Positions 54,147 to 62,924 of a DNA stretch of 64,000 nucleotides are shown here, piece by piece (positions within the stretch are counted from its first letter, which is position 1; each line of letters opens with the position of its first letter). The stretch comes from Bacteroidales bacterium (lineage in GTDB: Bacteria > Bacteroidota > Bacteroidia > Bacteroidales > P3), in contig JAKSMR010000009.1 of assembly GCA_024400495.1 (NCBI GenBank), positions 16,957 to 80,956 on the forward strand, given 5' to 3'. The translations under genes and the position numbers were made by a program. Below the pieces are notes generated by a model. The model was not told where the DNA came from and did not search any database. It saw nothing but the letters and a program-made list of their open reading frames with translations.

Positions 54147-55112
54147 ATGAACCGCTCCGACCTCATCAAACTCCTGCGATCTGTGCCCTACGACACGTTG
54201 CCCATCAGCGACTACAACCGTCGCTATATCCGTCGCCTGTTGCCTGTGCTGGAGTACTATTTCGACATCTACGAAAGAGCGCTCCCTTCTGTCGGACGGG
54301 AGAAGCTGACGATGGTGGACTATGGTGGTGGACATGGCTTCTTCTCCTTCTTTGCCAAAAGCAAAGGGGTAGGGCAGGTGGTTTATGTGGACATCAACCC
54401 CGATAGCGTCGCCACGGTTCAGGCTGTTAGCGATTATCTGGCACAATATGAGATTGCTCCCGATGTCGTCCTTCGGGGCGATTCTCAGGATCTCCGCCTG
54501 TGGTGCGAGCAAGAGGAGGTGCGCCCCGACTGGGTTATGGGCATGGACGTGATAGAGCATGTCTATTGCCTCGACGATTTCTTCGGCGATCTTTTCTCTC
54601 TCTCCAACGAGATGAAGCTTGTGTTCACCACCGCCTCTAATCCTCACAACCGTCGCGTCGTGCGCCGTTTGCGCAAGGTGATGAAGAAGGACGAGACGCT
54701 ATTCTGGAACCAGCGCAGAGCTTTCGTCAAAGAGCGTTTCCCCCAACTGAGCGAGGACGAGCTCGACTATTGGGCTACAAACACCCGAGGCTTGGATTTC
54801 AACGATGTGTTGCGTGCTGTGGAGAGCGAGACCCCCAATCTCCTTCGCGACAGGTACAACACCTGCGACCCGGCCACAAGCAGCTGGACCGAGCGCATAC
54901 TCCCTTTGGACGACTACGCCAATATCGCCCAGTCATACAACTATCGGCTCTCGGTCGAGAACGGGTTCTACAATGCTGCCAATACCGGCCTTAAAGGCTG
55001 GGTGCAGCGGCTCTACAACCGGTCGTTGGCCAAGAACCGTTGTCGCAGCAAGGCTCCGTTCCTCTACCTCCGTTTTGAACCGCAGAACGCTAACACCCGT
55101 CATCTCGATTAA
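54147..55112 (+). CDS. Class I SAM-dependent methyltransferase
   Basis: A 321-residue protein from the ATG at 54147 (MNRSDLIKLL); the 85 codons upstream in the same frame are an antisense-like shadow of the GNAT gene. The SAM-binding motif I is MVDYGGGHGFF (about 57-66), motif II VVYVDINPDSV and motif IV DWVMGMDVIEHVYCLDDFF. The rest, with NTRGLDFNDVLRAVES and a C-terminal basic segment, is not specific. The substrate is unknown; glycan or lipid targets are possible in this envelope-rich context. Confidence 0.85.
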   Translation: MNRSDLIKLLRSVPYDTLPISDYNRRYIRRLLPVLEYYFDIYERALPSVGREKLTMVDYGGGHGFFSFFAKSKGVGQVVYVDINPDSVATVQAVSDYLAQYEIAPDVVLRGDSQDLRLWCEQEEVRPDWVMGMDVIEHVYCLDDFFGDLFSLSNEMKLVFTTASNPHNRRVVRRLRKVMKKDETLFWNQRRAFVKERFPQLSEDELDYWATNTRGLDFNDVLRAVESETPNLLRDRYNTCDPATSSWTERILPLDDYANIAQSYNYRLSVENGFYNAANTGLKGWVQRLYNRSLAKNRCRSKAPFLYLRFEPQNANTRHLD

Positions 55113-55115
55113 GTC

Positions 55116-55589
55116 ATGAAAATCACCCTCCTCGTAGTCTCCAAAACCGACGACAAGTATCTCCAGGAAGGCATAGCCGTCTATCTGAAACGGCTCACCC
55201 ATTACATCCCCTTCGACATCGACGTCATTCCCGCGTTGAAAGACCAGAAGAATGCAAGTCCCGATGACATCAAAGAAAGGGAAGGGGCGTTGATATTGAA
55301 GAAGATCGAGAAGAGCGATGCCGTCATTCTGCTCGACGAGCATGGGACGCAATACACCTCTGTCGGCTTCTCCGATTTCATCCAGAAGCAGATGAATAGG
55401 GGCGTGCGCCAGCTCACCTTCGTCATAGGTGGCGCTTTCGGTTTCTCGCCTGCTGTCTATAAGGCCGCCACGGGCAAGATCTCGCTCTCCACCATGACCT
55501 TCAACCACCAGATGGTGCGTCTGATCTTCGTCGAGCAGCTCTATCGCGCCTTCTCTATCCTCCACCACGAGCCCTATCACAACGAATAA
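55116..55589 (+). CDS. rlmH: 23S rRNA (pseudouridine-1915-N3)-methyltransferase
   Basis: A 157-residue SPOUT-class enzyme. It begins KITLLVVSKTDDKYLQEGI and carries the SAM-site block TFVIGGAFGFSPAVY followed by LSTMTFNHQMVRLIFVEQLYRAF and the terminal EPYHNE, all characteristic. RlmH modifies helix 69 of 23S rRNA on the assembled 70S ribosome. Length matches the family exactly. It lies 3 bp after the methyltransferase gene. Confidence 0.97.
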   Translation: MKITLLVVSKTDDKYLQEGIAVYLKRLTHYIPFDIDVIPALKDQKNASPDDIKEREGALILKKIEKSDAVILLDEHGTQYTSVGFSDFIQKQMNRGVRQLTFVIGGAFGFSPAVYKAATGKISLSTMTFNHQMVRLIFVEQLYRAFSILHHEPYHNE

Positions 55590-55707
55590 AGGTGACACCG
55601 AAAGAGGATAAACATTAGTCGCCGCCTGATTTTTTTTCCCTTCTTTTGCAACAAACCGACCTCTTTTTGCGTCTTATATAATAGTGAATAATAAAAAACA
55701 GTAATAT

Positions 55708-56937
55708 ATGAAACAGATTTTTACTCTTTTGGCACTTGTGTGCCTCGTGGCAGGAAGCCTCAACGCGCAGCACAACCGTCGCGGTAGCCGCTTCAACGAC
55801 GACACCACCCATCTTCGCATTGGCAACGTAGAACGTATGGCTCTTGCCGCATCGATGGCAAAGAACACCTACGACTATAAGCTCGACGGCTATATGTCCG
55901 ACGACCAGTATGAGATTTTCCGCTACACCTACCAGAATAATCGCATTGTCTCCATCTACGACCTTTATGTAGGCGAATGGGAGACTATCGATTCCCTCCG
56001 CTACGACAGCCAGGGTCATCTTACCAAATACATCTGCAACCAGTTCCTTCCCGATGGTTCCGGTTGGGCAAAGGTGTATTATATCGACTATACCTACGAC
56101 AACGAAGGCCGTGTGCTCACCAGAAAGAACTACAACCGCGATTTCGAAGACCACAGCCAATACAATCTCGGCGGAACCTACAACTACCACTACGAGAATG
56201 GAAGGCTCGACCGCGTCCTGATCACCCTCGGCCTTCAGGAGATTATCTTCCAGTCGGTTGATTATATCTACGACAACGCCGGTAACCTGATCCGCGAGAT
56301 CTGGAGCATCGACGAGTCCTTCGACGGCACAGGCTCCCTCTTGCCCAACGAAATCCTCCACTACCGCTACGAGAACGGCCGTCGTGTAGAGGCCTTCGAC
56401 AGCGTCTGGGATCCCTACAACTACGACTGGTACCTCGCCGGCCGCGACACCTATGTGTATGACGAAAACGGCAACTGTCTCGAAGCCCATAGCTGGACCC
56501 GCAGCGGCAACGAGTCGACCCGTTCCGAATACGTACTGAACAACTACCGTGTAAACCAGACCCTTCTTCCCACCAACCCCGAGCGTACCCTTCCTAAGTT
56601 CTACGAGAACACCTTCTGCTACGACCTCGAGCGCTGGTATCAGATGGACGACAACAATACATTCAGCTACGCTTGGGACTACATCTATTCCTACTCCGGC
56701 ATCAACGGCATCCAGGGCATTGAGAAGATGGACCTCAAGGTTTATCCCAACCCCGCCACCAACTACATCGTCCTCGATGGCGAAGAGGAGCTCCCCTTCT
56801 TCCTCTATGACCAGGCCGGACGTCTCGTCCTCAACGGCTTCACCAAAGACCATCGCATCGATGTAAGCCACCTCGCCAAAGGCAGCTACACCCTCGTGAG
56901 CAACCACAAAGGCGCACACATCGTCATCGCACGATAG
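55708..56937 (+). CDS. Secreted T9SS type A cargo with YD-like repeats
   Basis: A 409-residue protein with a Sec signal ending near SLNAQ. Residues about 65-310 contain repeated Tyr/Asp strand pairs of YD type, such as RYTYQNNRIV, YTYDNEGRVLTRK, NYHYENGRLDRV, YIYDNAGNLIREI and YVYDENGNCLEA. The last 75 residues form a type A sorting domain (KMDLKVYPNPATNYIVLDG to SYTLVSNHKGAHIVIAR). It would be secreted by T9SS and anchored or released. Strongly C-ending codons suggest high expression. The long minus frame 55615-56949 is a shadow. Confidence 0.88.
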   Translation: MKQIFTLLALVCLVAGSLNAQHNRRGSRFNDDTTHLRIGNVERMALAASMAKNTYDYKLDGYMSDDQYEIFRYTYQNNRIVSIYDLYVGEWETIDSLRYDSQGHLTKYICNQFLPDGSGWAKVYYIDYTYDNEGRVLTRKNYNRDFEDHSQYNLGGTYNYHYENGRLDRVLITLGLQEIIFQSVDYIYDNAGNLIREIWSIDESFDGTGSLLPNEILHYRYENGRRVEAFDSVWDPYNYDWYLAGRDTYVYDENGNCLEAHSWTRSGNESTRSEYVLNNYRVNQTLLPTNPERTLPKFYENTFCYDLERWYQMDDNNTFSYAWDYIYSYSGINGIQGIEKMDLKVYPNPATNYIVLDGEEELPFFLYDQAGRLVLNGFTKDHRIDVSHLAKGSYTLVSNHKGAHIVIAR

Positions 56938-57010
56938 CCATATCATCAAAAAGGCGGCATCTCAGAGAATTCGCGAATACGACACTCCTGAAGCCGTCGT
57001 AAGAAACAAA

Positions 57011-57044
57011 AGACAAGGGCACAATGTTGTGCCTTTGTCTTTTT
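57011..57044 (+). terminator. Intrinsic terminator of the T9SS type A gene
   Basis: A 14-bp stem with one G-U type mismatch (57011-57024 with 57027-57040) and a 2-nt loop, followed by T4. It is 74 bp after the stop and precedes repeat tract 8. Confidence 0.8.
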
Positions 57045-57062
57045 GTAACGGGTCAGCCATAG

Positions 57063-57128
57063 CGTAGGTAGTTACTTGGCGGCCATCAGCCTCGTGTCAG
57101 CCTCGTAACAGTACCGTATGAGGGACAG
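57063..57128. repeat. 11-bp-period repeat tract 8 (weakest)
   Basis: Three clear units, atcagcctcgt, gtcagcctcgt and aacagtaccgt (57085-57117), with decayed units on both sides. It lies beyond the terminator at 57011-57044. Confidence 0.6.
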
Positions 57129-57382
57129 GCAAACTGCCGGCTAGAGCGGGGTAGGGTAGAGAAGCGAGGAAGCTGATGTGAGCGTTGGGTTGGAGATAAA
57201 TAGACCTTCGGAACACAATAATAGGTGCGCATCTACGTTATTATAATAAAGCTATCTCTAACCGTTTCAGGAAAGCTGGTTTTTAGATGTCGCCAATAAT
57301 GAAATCACTACAAGGAGGCTTCCGCCGAAGAGCAGCAGCTTGACGGCGAAGTCGTACAAATAGAAATACTGAGTTGACAACA
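57129..57382. other. Leader region of the TonB receptor gene, nothing definite
   Basis: I see no convincing -33/-7 pair and no gene in the 254 bp before the receptor ATG. The 86-codon minus frame at 57283-57543 overlaps the receptor start and has no family features. Confidence 0.4.
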
Positions 57383-59854
57383 ATGAAGAAAATCCTCGTT
57401 CTAGCCCTCTTGCTGCTCTCCATGGGAGCGGTGATGGCGCAGACCCATACCCTCAGCGGCGTTGTAACCGACCACGCGTCGGGCGAGACCCTCATCGGCG
57501 CCACGGTCATGGACCTCAACACCGGCAAAGGTACCGTCACCAACGCCTATGGCCGCTATTCGCTCACCCTGCACGACGGCGAGGTGCAGCTGCGCGTCTC
57601 CTACGTAGGCTACCAGACCCGCACCTTCGACATCGTCCTGAAGGAGAACCAGAATATCAATGCCGACCTCATGCCCAGCACCACCCTCAACGAGGTGGTC
57701 ATCACGGCCGAGCGTCCCACCGACGCCAAGTCGAGCCAGATGAGCGCCATCAGCATCCCCGTCGAGCACATCAAAGCCGTCCCCGTCCTCTTCGGCGAGT
57801 CCGATGTCATCAAAGCCGTCCAGCTCATGCCCGGAGTCCAGAGCGGCAGCGAAGGAACGGCAGGCATGTATGTGCGCGGTGGCGGCCCCGACGAGAACCT
57901 CTTCCTCCTCGACGGCGTCCCGCTCTACAACGTCAACCACCTGGGCGGCTTCTTCTCCGCCTTCAACTCCGATGCCGTCAAGGACATCACGCTCTACAAA
58001 GGCTCCTTCCCAGCCCATTTCAGCGGACGCCTGTCGAGTGTGCTCGACATCACCTCCAACAACGGCAACGACAAGGAGTATCACGGAGGCGCCTCCATCG
58101 GAGTGGTAGCCGCCAAGCTCTATGTCGAAGGACCCATCGTCAAGGAGAAGACCACCTTCTCCCTCTCAGGCCGACGCACCTATGCCGACGCGCTCCTCCA
58201 GCCCTTCCTCGGCATCTCCGCCTTGGGAACCGGCCTCGCCACCAACGCAGGCTACTATTTCTACGACATCAACGCCAAAGTAACCCATAAGTTCAGCGAC
58301 TACAGCCGCCTCTACCTCTCCTATTATATGGGCGACGACAAAGTCTATGCCCGTGTGAAGACCCGCGAGCGCATCCTCAACCCCACCTCCGTCGAGAAGA
58401 CCTGGATGAAGCTCGGCTACCGCTGGGGAAATATCGTCGGCTCGGCCCGTTGGAACTATGTCATCAACCCCAAGCTCTTCATGAACGTCACCGGCGCCTA
58501 TACCCAGTATCGCAACAACCTCAATCTGGGTGTCGAGACCTATTCCAACGACAGCGAAGGCACCCAGGAGATGACCCTCGACATGACCTATAACTCCGGC
58601 ATCCGCGACCTCACGGCACGCGTCGACTTCGACTATGCTCCCAGTCCCGACCATGCCGTCAAGTTCGGCACCTTCTATCTCCATCATATCTTCCGTCCCG
58701 AAGTGATGGGCACCTCCTACGAGTATAAGACCAACAACTCAGGCATCACCTACGACGATGCCCTCGACACCACCCTCGGCGAGAGTGTCATCCACGCCAA
58801 CGAGGTCAACGCCTATATCGAGGACGACTGGAGCATCACGCCCACCCTCAAGGTCAACGCCGGTCTGGTCCTCAGCGGCTTCGACGTCCAGGGCTCCTTC
58901 TATCCCTCGCTCCAGCCCCGTCTCAGCGCCCGTTTCCTCCTCTCCGACGACCTCTCCGTCAAAGCCGGCTACGCCTACACCACCCAGTATCTCCACCTCC
59001 TGAGCAACAGCTCCATCTCCCTCCCCACCGACCTCTGGGTTCCCGTAACGGCCAAGATCGCGCCCATGAACGCCCATCAGGTCGCCGCCGGCCTGTTCTA
59101 CAACATCAAGGACATCTGCGACCTCTCCCTGGAAGGCTACTACAAGCGTATGGACAACCTCATGGAGTACAAGGACGGCGCCTCCTTCCTCGGTGGTGGC
59201 TCTATGGGTTGGGAAGAGAAAGTCTGCCTGGGCGAAGGCTGGGCCTATGGTGTCGAGTTCCTCGCGCAACGTACCGTAGGCCAGTTTACCGGATGGCTCG
59301 GCTACACCTGGAGCCACACCAACCGCCTCTTCGACAAGCCCGGTCAGGAGCTCAGCGGCGGCGAAGTCTTCCCTGCCAAATACGACCGCCGTCACGACCT
59401 CTCCATCGTGATGATGTATAAGCCCTCCGACCAGTTCGACGCCAGCATCTCCTGGGTCTACTGCACCGGCAACACAGCCACCCTCGCCACCCAGGTCTAC
59501 GAGGGCGATGAAAACAACAACGTAGGCTATTGGCCCAGCGTCGGCGACGACGATGATGGCTACTACTCAAGCGCTGTCTCCGAGCTCGGCGACTACCCCC
59601 ATCGCAACAACTTCCGCATGCCCGCCTACCATCGTATGGATGTCAGCCTCAATTTCCACAAACAGCTCAAACGCGGCATGCGCACCATCAACATCAGTGT
59701 CTACAACGTCTACAACCGCAAGAACCCCTATCTCATCTACAAGAGCGACGGCTACAGCTACGACGCCCCCAACGGCCAGCACTACAACTCCGCCCTCGTC
59801 CAGCTGAGCCTCTTCCCCATCATCCCCTCCATCTCCTACAACTTCAAGTTCTAG
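57383..59854 (+). CDS. TonB-dependent outer-membrane receptor
   Basis: The start at ATG 57383 gives 823 residues; a TTG 9 bp upstream is unlikely. A Sec signal ends near AVMAQ. Residues about 23-105 are the carboxypeptidase-like regulatory domain (LSGVVTDHASGETLIGATV). The plug follows (about 110-240, GVQSGSEGTAGMYVRGGGPDENLFLLDGVPLYN). The beta-barrel runs to the terminal aromatic signature ISYNFKF. With the adjacent DUF4249 lipoprotein it forms a likely uptake pair for an unknown ligand (siderophore-like, peptide or glycan). C-ending codons dominate. Confidence 0.93.
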   Translation: MKKILVLALLLLSMGAVMAQTHTLSGVVTDHASGETLIGATVMDLNTGKGTVTNAYGRYSLTLHDGEVQLRVSYVGYQTRTFDIVLKENQNINADLMPSTTLNEVVITAERPTDAKSSQMSAISIPVEHIKAVPVLFGESDVIKAVQLMPGVQSGSEGTAGMYVRGGGPDENLFLLDGVPLYNVNHLGGFFSAFNSDAVKDITLYKGSFPAHFSGRLSSVLDITSNNGNDKEYHGGASIGVVAAKLYVEGPIVKEKTTFSLSGRRTYADALLQPFLGISALGTGLATNAGYYFYDINAKVTHKFSDYSRLYLSYYMGDDKVYARVKTRERILNPTSVEKTWMKLGYRWGNIVGSARWNYVINPKLFMNVTGAYTQYRNNLNLGVETYSNDSEGTQEMTLDMTYNSGIRDLTARVDFDYAPSPDHAVKFGTFYLHHIFRPEVMGTSYEYKTNNSGITYDDALDTTLGESVIHANEVNAYIEDDWSITPTLKVNAGLVLSGFDVQGSFYPSLQPRLSARFLLSDDLSVKAGYAYTTQYLHLLSNSSISLPTDLWVPVTAKIAPMNAHQVAAGLFYNIKDICDLSLEGYYKRMDNLMEYKDGASFLGGGSMGWEEKVCLGEGWAYGVEFLAQRTVGQFTGWLGYTWSHTNRLFDKPGQELSGGEVFPAKYDRRHDLSIVMMYKPSDQFDASISWVYCTGNTATLATQVYEGDENNNVGYWPSVGDDDDGYYSSAVSELGDYPHRNNFRMPAYHRMDVSLNFHKQLKRGMRTINISVYNVYNRKNPYLIYKSDGYSYDAPNGQHYNSALVQLSLFPIIPSISYNFKF

Positions 59855-59904
59855 CCAAGGAGGCAAAAAGAAACACAAGCATCATAAAAAAAGACCCCCA
59901 ACAG

Positions 59905-60885
59905 ATGAAAAGACTGACCTATATACTCGCCCTTCTTCCGCTCCTTTTCGCCTCGTGCGAGAAGGTTATCGACTTCGACATGGAAGAAACCGAACGTTTC
60001 GTGGTTCTCAACTCCCGTGCCGAAACCGACAGCACCATCAGCGCCCACCTCACCTATAGCCGCTTCTTCCTCGACAACGGCACCTTCGAGAACGTCACCG
60101 ACGCCACCGCATGGCTGGATGTCAACGGCACCATCTACAACGGCGCCCACAGCTCAAAGGGCAACTACATCTTCCCCTATGTCCCCAAGCCCGGCGACTC
60201 GCTCACCATGCATGTGCAGGTCCCTGGCCGCGACGAGCTCACGGCTGCAGCGCGCATGCCTCTGACGGCAGGGATAAGCAACCTGTCGTATGTGGCCGTT
60301 CACGACAGCTCCGTCTACGAGTGGGAAGTCTACTACACCGACAGGATGAACGTCACCTTCACCCTCTCCGATCCCGGCAGCGAGGAGAACTACTATCGCC
60401 TGCGTGTGCTCTGGGACGACACCGCCCTCTGTCACCAGTGGACCGACCGCTTCCAGGACACCCTCTTCGAAGATCAGTACGACCGCTGGTACACCGTCTA
60501 CACCATCCAGGATCTCTCCCTCGTCAACAACACCGACCTCGGCTCGCTCATCGACAACGAGAACGGGCAGTACGACGGCAGCTCGCTGCTCTTCACCGAT
60601 GCCAACATCAACGGCAAGAGCCACCCCATCCTCCTTCAGGTCCATCCCCCCGTCGACCATGGCGAGCTTCTGGTCTCCAGCCATCCCAACATCACCATCT
60701 TTGTCGAGTCGCTCTCCCGCGACTATTTCCTCTACCTCAAGACCGCCATGGCCCAGTCCGACGAAGGTCTCAACTCCTTCTTCACCGAGCCCACCCGCAT
60801 CCATAGCAACGTCCACGGCGGACGCGGCATCTTCGGCGCCGTCTCCACCTCCAAGGCAACCATCCGCACCACCCTCAAGCCATGA
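59905..60885 (+). CDS. DUF4249 lipoprotein partner of the TonB receptor
   Basis: A 326-residue protein with a lipoprotein signal (lipobox LLFASC, Cys at about 18). The DUF4249 pattern includes EKVIDFDMEETERFVVLNS near the start and a beta-rich C-terminal region. DUF4249 proteins are usually encoded beside TonB-dependent receptors and probably sit on the outer-membrane surface. The stop overlaps the start of the dehydrogenase gene (ATGA). Function of the family is unknown. Confidence 0.87.
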   Translation: MKRLTYILALLPLLFASCEKVIDFDMEETERFVVLNSRAETDSTISAHLTYSRFFLDNGTFENVTDATAWLDVNGTIYNGAHSSKGNYIFPYVPKPGDSLTMHVQVPGRDELTAAARMPLTAGISNLSYVAVHDSSVYEWEVYYTDRMNVTFTLSDPGSEENYYRLRVLWDDTALCHQWTDRFQDTLFEDQYDRWYTVYTIQDLSLVNNTDLGSLIDNENGQYDGSSLLFTDANINGKSHPILLQVHPPVDHGELLVSSHPNITIFVESLSRDYFLYLKTAMAQSDEGLNSFFTEPTRIHSNVHGGRGIFGAVSTSKATIRTTLKP

Positions 60886-61850
60886 AAGCAATCATCACCG
60901 ACAACACCCATCCCATCCTCGCCGCCAAGCTCCAGCAGGCCGGCGTCGACACCCTCGTCAGCACCGACCTCTCCTACGACGAGCTCCTCGCCCTCATGCC
61001 CACCTGCGACGCCCTCGTCGTGCGCAGCAAGATCACCATCGACCGCCACTTCATCGACCATATAGGCCCCCGCTGCAGAGTCATCGGACGCGTAGGCGCC
61101 GGCATGGAGACCATCGACGTCGACTATGCCGAGAGCCGCGGCATCCGCTGCGTCAACTCCCCCGAAGGCAACCGCGACGCCGTCGGCGAGCACGCCACCG
61201 CCCTCCTCCTCGCCCTCTTCAACAAGATCGCCACCGCCAACTACGAGGTGCGGCAGGGACTCTGGCGGCGCGAAGCCAACCGAGGCCTCGAGGTCAAAGG
61301 CAAGACCGTCGGCATCATCGGCTTCGGCAACATGGGAGCCGCCTTCGCCCAGAGGCTCCAGGGCTTCGAATGCGACGTCGTCGCCTACGACAAGTACCTC
61401 CCCGCCCACACCCGTGCCAATTTCCAGCGTCTCAGCCATGTGCGTCAGGTCACCCTCGAGGAGCTCCAGGCCCAGGCCGACATCCTCTCCCTCCATGTCC
61501 CCCTCACCGACGACACCCGCTATATGGTCGACGCCTCCTTCCTCGACGCCTTCGCCAAGCCCCTCTACGTCATCAACACCGCCCGTGGCGCCGTCGTCAA
61601 AACCCGCGACCTCGCCGCCAAGATGCAGCAAGGCAAGGTCCTTGGCGCCGCCCTCGACGTCAACGAGTACGAGAATATGAGCAAAGACGGTCTCGACCTC
61701 GACACCCTCCCCGCCGACTTCCGCTACCTCCTCGACAGCCCCCGCACGCTCCTCACGCCCCATGTAGGAGGCTGGACCGTAGAGAGCAAGTACAAGCTCG
61801 CCGCCTTCCTCGCCGACAAGATCCTCGCCGTCCTCAAGCCCGTCGAGTAA
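60882..61850 (+). CDS. D-2-hydroxyacid dehydrogenase
   Basis: A 322-residue NAD-dependent enzyme. The Rossmann motif is VGIIGFGNMGAAFA (about 143-156). The substrate-domain motif VGAGMETIDVDYAESRGI, the catalytic-Arg segment INTARGAVV and the catalytic-His segment LTPHVGGWT match the family. The closest type by eye is phosphoglycerate dehydrogenase without a C-terminal ACT domain. It could make serine precursors, or act on other 2-hydroxy acids. It is translationally coupled to the DUF4249 gene, an unusual partner. Confidence 0.9.
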   Translation: MKAIITDNTHPILAAKLQQAGVDTLVSTDLSYDELLALMPTCDALVVRSKITIDRHFIDHIGPRCRVIGRVGAGMETIDVDYAESRGIRCVNSPEGNRDAVGEHATALLLALFNKIATANYEVRQGLWRREANRGLEVKGKTVGIIGFGNMGAAFAQRLQGFECDVVAYDKYLPAHTRANFQRLSHVRQVTLEELQAQADILSLHVPLTDDTRYMVDASFLDAFAKPLYVINTARGAVVKTRDLAAKMQQGKVLGAALDVNEYENMSKDGLDLDTLPADFRYLLDSPRTLLTPHVGGWTVESKYKLAAFLADKILAVLKPVE

Positions 61851-61906
61851 CCTTAGCTTTGGGCTTTTGGCCATTGGCAATATCGCGCAATTTTTTTTCC
61901 GTCCGT

Positions 61907-61974
61907 TTTCGTCTTTCGTCTTTCGTTTTTCGTCATAGCCCACAAAAATCCTGAATCCCAAATCCTAAATAATC
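61907..61974. repeat. Two 7-bp-period repeat tracts before the DUF3109 gene
   Basis: Units tttcgtc, tttcgtc, tttcgtt and tttcgtc fill 61907-61934. Units aatcctg, aatccca, aatccta and aataatc fill 61947-61974. They sit 6 bp before the ATG at 61980. Confidence 0.75.
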
Positions 61975-61979
61975 ATTCC

Positions 61980-62561
61980 ATGCTAATAGTAGACAACGCC
62001 ATTGTTTCCGAAGATATCGCCGAGTGCTGCTTCGACTGCGACCTCTCCTGCTGCAAAGGCGAGTGCTGCATCGAAGGCGACTGCGGCGCCCCCCTCCTCG
62101 AAGAGGAGATCCCCATCCTCCAGCATATCCTCCCTGAGGTCAAGCCCTATATGACCCCCGAAGGCATACAGGTCGTCGAAGCCGAAGGCGTCTCCGCCCT
62201 CGACAACGCCGGCGAGCCCTGCACCCCCCTCATCGACAACCGCGAGTGCGCCTACATCCATTGGGGCCCCGACGGCATGGCCTTCTGCGCCATCGAGAAA
62301 GCCTATCGCGAAGGCAAGGTCGACTGGAAGAAGCCCGTCTCCTGCCATCTCTATCCCATCCGTGTCGACGACTTCGGCGAGTTCATCGCCGTCAACTACC
62401 ACCGTTGGGACATCTGCAGGTGTGCCGTCGCCAAAGGCCGCGAGAGCGGCGTCCCCCTCTACGAGTACCTCCGCGAGCCCCTCATCCGCCGTTTCGGCCA
62501 GGCCTGGTACGACGAGCTCCTCGAGCAGGTAGCCATCTGGAAAGAGAACAACCGCCGCTAG
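61980..62561 (+). CDS. Cysteine-rich DUF3109-family protein
   Basis: A 193-residue cytoplasmic protein. The first 35 residues contain eight cysteines (CCFDCDLSCCKGECC followed by a further Cys), and later cysteines occur in GEPCTP, RECAYIHW, AFCAIE, VSCHLYPI and WDICRCA. The pattern fits DUF3109, related to YkgJ/FliB-type zinc or iron-sulfur proteins; the metal is not known. The gene starts right after the 7-bp repeat tracts and has no obvious operon partner. Confidence 0.85.
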   Translation: MLIVDNAIVSEDIAECCFDCDLSCCKGECCIEGDCGAPLLEEEIPILQHILPEVKPYMTPEGIQVVEAEGVSALDNAGEPCTPLIDNRECAYIHWGPDGMAFCAIEKAYREGKVDWKKPVSCHLYPIRVDDFGEFIAVNYHRWDICRCAVAKGRESGVPLYEYLREPLIRRFGQAWYDELLEQVAIWKENNRR

Positions 62562-62816
62562 CCCGCAGGCTGTCGGCGATCCCACATAAATGAAAAAAGA
62601 CGAAAGAGGGATTCTTGACGAAGCTGACAATAGCAGCAGCAAGAGGTAGCATCAGCATGCCTGCAGATGGGCGCGAGCTTGTCGAGCGAACCTTCTGAAG
62701 AAACAGAAGGGCTTGTCGGCCATTCCCGACATCAAAAAGGGGCATTTGTCAACTCTATCGTTTGTTGCCCAGAGAAACAATATTACAAAAAACAGCAAGC
62801 GGCCTTCCTCATGGGA

Positions 62817-62920
62817 AAACCGCTTTGCATTGCAGTTAACAAGTTAACAAGTTAACAAGTTATTCAAGACTTGAAAAGTCGCTTGCAATTGCAGTTCACC
62901 AGTATACCAGTATACATAAC
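62817..62920. repeat. Paired elements with 8-bp-period repeats
   Basis: Two related elements, about 60 bp apart, share a head ending gcattgcagtt / gcaattgcagtt. The first continues with three exact gttaacaa units (62835-62858), the second with two exact ccagtata units (62899-62914). A small hairpin (gactt-gaa-aagtc) lies between them. The 363-bp gap between the DUF3109 stop and the M15 stop holds no supported gene; the 62-codon frame at 62667 looks spurious. Confidence 0.7.
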
Positions 62921-62924
62921 CACC

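Noticed and set aside
55615-56949. 444-codon minus-strand frame opposite the T9SS type A gene
   Set aside because: The plus strand has a signal, YD-like repeats and a sorting domain; the minus translation is Val/Gly-rich antisense-type sequence.
62667-62855. 62-codon plus-strand frame
   Set aside because: It runs through the 8-bp repeat element and shows no domain or coupling.
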